27,408 nucleotides of DNA from NCBI GenBank assembly GCA_964569385.1, contig CAZMUM010000055.1:1-27408 (forward strand), in the 5' to 3' direction. Under the pieces are notes generated by a model that saw only the letters and a program-made list of their open reading frames with translations, had not been told where the DNA came from and ran no database searches. The stretch is from JAADHX01 sp964569385 (GTDB taxonomy: Bacteria; Actinomycetota; Acidimicrobiia; Acidimicrobiales; Poriferisodalaceae). This document shows positions 22,437-27,408 of the stretch, in pieces. A program made the position numbers and the translations under genes. Numbering within the stretch: the stretch's first letter is position 1; the number at the start of each line of letters is the position of its first letter.

Positions 22437-23132
22437 ATGGAGCTCGAGGCTAAAGACGAACATCTGCCAAAGGTGGTGACAGCCGAGGAGTGGGCCAAGG
22501 CACTCAACGAGGTCACTGTCGCCGAGAAGGCCTTAACCCGAATGGGCGACCTTGTGAGCGCCAAGCGTCGCCGTTTGCCAATGATGGCTGTCGACGCTGG
22601 TTACCAGTTCGAGGGGACGCACGGGAGCAAGTCCATGCTGGAGCTCTTCGATGGCCGCGCTCAGCTCATCGTCTACCACTTCATGTTCGGTCCGGACTGG
22701 GACGCCGGTTGCCCCGGCTGTTCGTGGGTTGTCGACGCAATGTCGCATCCCGCTCATTTGCACGCCAGGGACACCACGATCGTGGCCGTTTCGCGTGCGC
22801 CGCTGCCCAAACTCCAGGCCTACAACGAGCGTATGGGCTGGGACAACCTGACGTGGTATTCGTCGTTCGAGACCTCGTTCAACGAAGACATGGGCGTAAC
22901 CAACAACGGTGCAGAAGACCACGGTGCAAGCGTCTTCATCCGCAGCGACGCCAATATCTACCGCACCTACTTCACCGGCAACCGCGGGATCGAACACCTC
23001 GGTAGCCATTGGACCTACCTCGACTTAACCCCATTCGGTCGCCAGGAATCTTGGGAAGACTCTCCCCCAGGTCGCCCTCAGCACAAGGGGTACAACGATC
23101 AACGTCGTCACGATGAGTTTGAAGAGGTCTAG
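22437..23132 (+). CDS. DUF899 family thioredoxin-like protein
   Basis: The 231-aa protein is a thioredoxin-fold member of DUF899 (COG4312, predicted dithiol-disulfide oxidoreductase). It has no signal peptide. The CxxC-type site is CPGCSW, with C92 and C95, placed after the strand LIVYHFMFGPDWDAG. Other family landmarks are EKALTRMGDLVSAKRRRLPM in the N-terminal helix, TTIVAVSRAPLPKLQAY, GASVFIRSDANIYRTYFT and the C-terminal LDLTPFGRQESWEDSP. Both cysteines are present, so redox activity is plausible, but the physiological substrate of the family is not established. It is transcribed rightward, 67 bp before the phosphoesterase, and may or may not share its promoter. Confidence 0.9.
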   Translation: MELEAKDEHLPKVVTAEEWAKALNEVTVAEKALTRMGDLVSAKRRRLPMMAVDAGYQFEGTHGSKSMLELFDGRAQLIVYHFMFGPDWDAGCPGCSWVVDAMSHPAHLHARDTTIVAVSRAPLPKLQAYNERMGWDNLTWYSSFETSFNEDMGVTNNGAEDHGASVFIRSDANIYRTYFTGNRGIEHLGSHWTYLDLTPFGRQESWEDSPPGRPQHKGYNDQRRHDEFEEV

Positions 23133-23199
23133 CGAACTCGCATACGACTCTTGCGTCGGGTTGTGAAACAATCGGGCTGTCATCTACAGGGGGTACCTG

Positions 23200-24108
23200 G
23201 TGTCCGAAACTTTCCGCATCGTTCAATTGTCGGATACACACTTCCTTGAGGAGGGCGGTAGCGCCGAAGGTGGCTTCGCCTACGACACGACCGAAGCGTT
23301 CGATGCGGTGTTCGACCACATCACCGAGCACCAAAACGCCGACATGGTGGTAGTTACGGGCGACGTCGCCGACCACGGCGAGCCGGCCGAGTACGAACGA
23401 GCCGCCCAAGCCCTCGGACGATTCGACATGCCGGTCAATATCTGTCCAGGCAACCACGACCAGGATGCGGCCTTCACCGTTGGCATCGGCCGGCCTGGTA
23501 TCGGCGCATCAAGAGTTGTTAACGCTGGCGGCTGGTGTCACCTGTTCGTCGACTCGAACGCCGGGGTCATGCTGCCAGATGAACACGGCCGACACATCGA
23601 CCCCGTCGAGACGGGCGAAAGGCTTCACCGAAACGGCACCCTGGGAGCGCGCGAAATCGCGTCGATAGAAGACACCCTCAATGCCACCAACGCCGAGCAC
23701 GCGTTCGTGTGGGTGCATCATCCGCCGTCGTGTCCGATCCCTATGGTCGATGACGCCAACTATGCAAGCGAATGGGATGCATTGCTGACCGCCTTTCCAA
23801 TCATCAAAGGCATCGGGGCCGGACACACCCACATTCCCGACAAATACCAACTTCTTGGGCGCGAAGTGGTGGTCGCTCCGGCGCTCAAACACAACTTCGA
23901 CCTCGAAGCACGAACTTGGCTACCGCCCGGGTATTGGGCTTACGAATTCAAAGACGATGGTTCAATCGAGGCTGAGCTTCATCTCGTCGACGACGCCCGC
24001 TGGCCTCGTAGACCATTCGGTCGGGCCCTAATGTCGTTATTCCAGGGTGAGATCACTCACACCCAACTCGCCGAGATCGCCATGCGGCGCCAGCAACAGC
24101 CGAACTGA
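23200..24108 (+). CDS. calcineurin-like metallophosphoesterase, CpdA/Icc-like
   Basis: The 302-aa cytoplasmic phosphoesterase carries all the metal and active-site motifs of the class III cyclic-nucleotide phosphodiesterase family. They are QLSDTHF (D12, H14), VVTGDVADHG (D55), CPGNHDQD (N85, H86), VWVHHPP (H173) and GAGHTHIPD (H209, H211). Predicted action is hydrolysis of a phosphomono- or diester such as cAMP, using two metals. Specificity for cAMP is inferred from family resemblance, since related enzymes act on phospholipid head groups too. GTG 23200 follows an AGGGGG site by 6 nt, which fixes the start. The Asp-box gene begins 13 nt after its stop, so the two are in one operon. Confidence 0.9.
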   Translation: MSETFRIVQLSDTHFLEEGGSAEGGFAYDTTEAFDAVFDHITEHQNADMVVVTGDVADHGEPAEYERAAQALGRFDMPVNICPGNHDQDAAFTVGIGRPGIGASRVVNAGGWCHLFVDSNAGVMLPDEHGRHIDPVETGERLHRNGTLGAREIASIEDTLNATNAEHAFVWVHHPPSCPIPMVDDANYASEWDALLTAFPIIKGIGAGHTHIPDKYQLLGREVVVAPALKHNFDLEARTWLPPGYWAYEFKDDGSIEAELHLVDDARWPRRPFGRALMSLFQGEITHTQLAEIAMRRQQQPN

Positions 24109-24121
24109 GCAGAAGGCCACC

Positions 24122-27100
24122 GTGAATACCGAAACTGACACTGAGACCGACGCTGAGAAGTCACCACTTGAGAAGGCGATCGGAGGTCTGGCCCTTCGAA
24201 ACATCGGTCCGGCCTTCATGGGAGGCCGCATCGCCGACATCGCCATCCATCCCGATCACAAGAGCACCTGGTACGTCGCCGTCGGCTCCGGAGGGGTCTG
24301 GAAAACCACAAACGCCGGCACGACATGGCAGCCGATCTTCGATACTCAGACTTCCTATTCGATTGGGTGCGTAGCGATCGATCCGACTCGACCCAACGTC
24401 ATTTGGGTTGGCACAGGCGAGGCGGTCAGCGGACGTCATGTCGCCTGGGGCGATGGTGTCTACCGCAGCCTTAACGGAGGAAAAACCTGGACCTGTATGG
24501 GCCTGAAGAAGTCAGAACACATCGCCAAGATCCTCATCGACCCGCGCAACCCAGACACCGTGTTAGTAGCGGCCGAAGGACCACTGTGGTCAGCTGGTGG
24601 CGAGCGCGGCGTCTTCAAGACCACCGACGGCGGCCAGACGTGGGACACCGCGCTCGAAATCGACGCCGACACCGGCGTCACCAGCATGGCGTTCGCTCCC
24701 GACGACCCCGACACCATCTACGCCGCTACGTATCAGCGCCGTCGCCGGGTGTGGTCGTTTCTTGGCGGTGGCCCTGGTTCTGGCATCCACAAAACGACCG
24801 ACGGTGGCACCACGTGGCGTCGTATCAGCCAAGGTTTGCCCAAGACCAAGATGGGCAAGATTGGCCTAGTCACCACGCCGGTCAGCCCCGAACTCGTCTA
24901 TGCCACCGTAGAAGCCGAAGACCCAGACGAAGCTGGCTTTTACCGATCGACCGACCGTGGCGAAAGCTGGGAAAGGCGCAACGAATACATCTCGGGCGGA
25001 ACCGGGCCTCACTATTACCAAGAGATCTTCGCGTCGCCCCACGATGCCGACCGCGTCTACCAAGTCGACGTGTTTGTTCACGTCACCCGCGATGGTGGCA
25101 AGACCTTCGAGAACCTCGAGATCGGCAACAACAAACACACCGACAACCACACAGTCTGGATCGACCCCGACGACGCCAACCACCTGCTCGTCGGGTCAGA
25201 TGCAGGTATCTACGAAACGTTCGACGAGGCGGTTTCGTATCGGCACATCCCCAACCTGCCGATTTCGCAGTTCTACCGCATAGCGGTCGACAACTCGTTG
25301 CCCTTTTGCAACGTGCTCGCCGGAGCCCAGGATCTCGGAACCCTCTTCGGGCCCACCCGAACTGGGCACCTCGACGGCGTGCGCAATCAGGACTGGAACG
25401 TCACTCTTGGTTCCGACGGCTACCACGTCGCTTTCGACCCAGACGACCCAGACACGAGCTACTTCGAATGGCAACAGGGAAACGTTATGCGCCACGACCG
25501 GCGCACGATGGAACTGCAAGACATTCAACCTCAGGGCGGTCCTGGCGATCCGCCCGAGCGTTGGAACTGGGACACCCCGATTCTGGTCAGCCCGCACAAC
25601 TCGAGCCGCATCTATGTTGCGTCGCAGCGGCTGTGGCGAAGCGACAACCGGGGCGACTCCTGGACCGCCGTCAGCCCAGACCTGACCACCAATCAGAATC
25701 GTTACGACCTGCCAACCGACGACAAGGCGCACAGCGTCAACGCGCTCTACGACCACATGGCAATGTCGCAGTACAGCACTATCACCCACGTATCGGAGTC
25801 TCCCGTTACGCCTGACGTGCTCTATGTGGGAACCGATGACGGATTGGTGCAGTCGTCAGATGACGGCGGATCGACTTGGACCGCGGCAGAGCGGCCAGTC
25901 GGTCTACCCGTCGACGCGTTCATCAACGATGTCGAAGCATCACAACACGACGGCGATTCTGTGTTCCTCGCCGCCGATGCTCACAAGAACGGCGACTACT
26001 CCCCCTATGTATTCGCCAGCAGCGACCGCGGCCAGAGCTGGCGGTCCATCACCGGCGATCTACCCGAGGGCACCATCATCTGGGCCATCGAGCAAGACCA
26101 CGTCGACCCGGATCTGCTGTTCCTCGCCACCGAGTTCGGCATCTATTTCACCCAGAACCATGGCCTGAACTGGCACAAGTTCTCGAAGGACGTGCCAACC
26201 ATCGCGTTTCGAGACATCAAGCTCCAGCGCCGAGACAGCGACCTGGTCGGGGCCAGTTTTGGTCGCGGCATCTACGTGCTCGACGACTACTCGCTGCTGC
26301 GAGGTTTGTCCGAGGAGGTACTGGCCAAAGACGCCGCCTTGTTCCCCGTGCGCGATGCCTGGCGTTATGTCCCGTACCAACCAATGCAGGCGCCGGGCCA
26401 GCCAACACTCGGTTCAACCGCATTCAGAACAGAGAATCCGTCTTTCGGGGCCACCTTTACCTACAACTTGGCTGCCGATCACACGACAGCCAAGTTGGCT
26501 CGAATCAAGGCCGAGAAGGAGGCCAGCGACGTTACGTTCCCCGGTTGGGACGCTCTGTGGGACGAGCACCTCGAGGTCGATCCCGGGCTGTTTCTTGTCG
26601 TGCGTAGCGCCAATGGCGAAGCAATCGCCAGAGTCGCAGCCCAAACCAAAGCGGGTCTGCACCGAACCGCGTGGAATCTACGTCTCGCGCCGCCGACACC
26701 TCTCAACCTCGACGAACCCAAGTTCAAGGCACCATGGGACGCCGACCCGCAGGGCCCTCTGGCCGCACCAGGCGCTTACACAGTTGAACTTGTGCTCCTA
26801 ACCCCTGACGGGATCGTGGTTCTCTCTGGCCCCGAATCATTCGAGGTGAAGTCCACGCCAGCCACCGATGTCGAGTCAACTGCCAGTGAAGCGGCAGATT
26901 TCCAGCTAATGACCTCAGACTTGGCCAGACGGGTAGCCGGAGCGGCCGAACAGATCAAACACGTTCAGCGTCGCATCAAACACATCCGCGCCACTCTCAT
27001 GCAGACGCCCAAGGCCAGCTCTGATTTGTTCGTCGATCTCGAGACTATGCATTCGCGGCTAGAGGATCTCAACCGTGATCTCAACGGCGACCCGGTGAAG

Positions 27101-27331
27101 GGGGCGATGTCGGAACCGTCAGCGACGTCGATCAAGAGCCTGGTCGACAGAGTCGTCTCGCACCATTGGAACACGACCCAGTCACCAACCCAGACTCACC
27201 GTGCCAGCATCGAACGAGCAAAAGAGCTGTTCGAACCATTCGAACAGCTGCTGGCGGAGCTGGTCGAGAACGACCTCGCCCAGCTCGTCGACAAAGTTGA
27301 CTCTGCCGGTGGCCCCTGGACTCTGCGCTAG
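24122..27331 (+). CDS. large Asp-box (BNR/sortilin-like) beta-propeller protein
   Basis: The 1069-aa protein is built of beta-propeller repeats. At least ten Asp-box motifs (SxDxGxxW pattern) are visible, for example KTTNAGTTW (61-69), RSLNGGKTW, KTTDGGQTW, KTTDGGTTW, RSTDRGESW and RSDNRGDSW, with more up to about residue 675. The opening LRNIGPAFMGGRIADIAIHP is typical of the 'WD40/YVTN/BNR-like' family found near sortilin-type proteins. Around residue 845 GLHRTAWNLRL looks like a FlgD-like Ig segment. The end (about 940-1060) is helical and probably coiled. Function of the family is unknown; it is not a demonstrated glycosidase. I chose the GTG at 24122, after GAAGG; an ATG at 24047 would overlap the upstream gene. 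Relatives often have signal peptides; this one has none, only an acidic TETDTETDAE start. Confidence 0.88.
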   Translation: MNTETDTETDAEKSPLEKAIGGLALRNIGPAFMGGRIADIAIHPDHKSTWYVAVGSGGVWKTTNAGTTWQPIFDTQTSYSIGCVAIDPTRPNVIWVGTGEAVSGRHVAWGDGVYRSLNGGKTWTCMGLKKSEHIAKILIDPRNPDTVLVAAEGPLWSAGGERGVFKTTDGGQTWDTALEIDADTGVTSMAFAPDDPDTIYAATYQRRRRVWSFLGGGPGSGIHKTTDGGTTWRRISQGLPKTKMGKIGLVTTPVSPELVYATVEAEDPDEAGFYRSTDRGESWERRNEYISGGTGPHYYQEIFASPHDADRVYQVDVFVHVTRDGGKTFENLEIGNNKHTDNHTVWIDPDDANHLLVGSDAGIYETFDEAVSYRHIPNLPISQFYRIAVDNSLPFCNVLAGAQDLGTLFGPTRTGHLDGVRNQDWNVTLGSDGYHVAFDPDDPDTSYFEWQQGNVMRHDRRTMELQDIQPQGGPGDPPERWNWDTPILVSPHNSSRIYVASQRLWRSDNRGDSWTAVSPDLTTNQNRYDLPTDDKAHSVNALYDHMAMSQYSTITHVSESPVTPDVLYVGTDDGLVQSSDDGGSTWTAAERPVGLPVDAFINDVEASQHDGDSVFLAADAHKNGDYSPYVFASSDRGQSWRSITGDLPEGTIIWAIEQDHVDPDLLFLATEFGIYFTQNHGLNWHKFSKDVPTIAFRDIKLQRRDSDLVGASFGRGIYVLDDYSLLRGLSEEVLAKDAALFPVRDAWRYVPYQPMQAPGQPTLGSTAFRTENPSFGATFTYNLAADHTTAKLARIKAEKEASDVTFPGWDALWDEHLEVDPGLFLVVRSANGEAIARVAAQTKAGLHRTAWNLRLAPPTPLNLDEPKFKAPWDADPQGPLAAPGAYTVELVLLTPDGIVVLSGPESFEVKSTPATDVESTASEAADFQLMTSDLARRVAGAAEQIKHVQRRIKHIRATLMQTPKASSDLFVDLETMHSRLEDLNRDLNGDPVKGAMSEPSATSIKSLVDRVVSHHWNTTQSPTQTHRASIERAKELFEPFEQLLAELVENDLAQLVDKVDSAGGPWTLR

Positions 27332-27378
27332 CTACCCCAAGGCGCAGGCGTGGCCAAAGGGGTTGGTACGGTCTCAGC

Positions 27379-27408
27379 GTGACCACCCTCGACGCGCACA
27401 AGTTCGTT
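27379..27408 (+). CDS. possible start of the next gene (partial)
   Basis: A GTG at 27379 opens a frame reading MTTLDAHKFV to the window edge, 47 nt after the stop of the propeller gene. The MTTLD start and codon choice look like those of neighbouring genes, but ten codons are not enough to be sure. The purine run AAAGGGG (27356-27362) is too far upstream to be a clear ribosome-binding site. Confidence 0.3.
   Translation, partial: MTTLDAHKFV

Noticed and set aside
24586..25815. A 409-codon open frame on the plus strand inside the propeller gene
   Set aside because: Its translation is extremely rich in arginine and serine with no domain. It is in another frame of a gene with at least ten clear Asp-box motifs.
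24122..27331. Sialidase or glycosidase activity for the Asp-box protein
   Set aside because: Asp-boxes are structural. I see no sialidase-type RIP motif and no arginine-triad arrangement, so the fold does not justify an enzyme name.
27332..27378. Terminator after the propeller gene
   Set aside because: Only a weak ACCCC/GGGGT pairing is visible, with a long loop and no T-run.

Overview
The window is 27.4 kb of gene-dense, high-GC DNA with frequent GTG starts and many 1-4 nt gene overlaps. These traits, an actinobacterial-type NarL/DesK two-component pair, an AglEFG-type sugar importer and a fused 5-oxoprolinase suggest a free-living actinobacterium. An Ilumatobacter-like member of Acidimicrobiia is my best guess, but it is inference from style and gene content. 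I see no rRNA, tRNA, CRISPR array, transposase or prophage gene. Apart from one toxin-antitoxin pair the region looks like ordinary chromosome.

Layout. 1-1.8 kb (minus): an operon of two unrecognised proteins (a coiled-coil protein, then a small protein), with the start of a possible third gene at the window edge. 1.95-8.3 kb: an alpha-glucoside uptake and hydrolysis locus. A GH13 alpha-glucosidase (plus) converges on a minus-strand operon of lipoprotein binding protein, very large MalF-like permease and MalG-like permease. No ATPase gene is present. 8.5-11.65 kb: a Gfo/Idh/MocA oxidoreductase (minus) divergent from an aldo/keto reductase and an SsuD-like flavin monooxygenase (plus). 11.65-17.2 kb (minus): an apparent operon of a 45-codon small ORF, a divergent cyclophilin, a fused 5-oxoprolinase and a YbjJ-like MFS transporter. 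The first three are linked by GTGA and ATGA overlaps.

17.3-18.9 kb (plus): a SAM methyltransferase, then a Phd/VapC toxin-antitoxin pair with a clear palindromic operator just before a probably leaderless start. 18.9-22.1 kb: a divergent response regulator / histidine kinase pair. The kinase overlaps a predicted lipoprotein by 4 nt, suggesting a three-part signalling unit. 22.4-27.3 kb (plus): a DUF899 thioredoxin-like protein, a CpdA-like metallophosphoesterase and a 1069-aa Asp-box (BNR/sortilin-like) propeller protein with no signal peptide. A possible gene start lies at the right edge.

The most notable observations are: the 736-aa permease, whose roughly 310-residue N-terminal membrane extension contains an internal duplication; the alanine-rich heptad stalk of its partner binding protein; the agl-like locus with its glucosidase inverted; the small ORF-cyclophilin-oxoprolinase coupling; and the kinase-lipoprotein overlap. 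I found no obviously new defence or mobile system.
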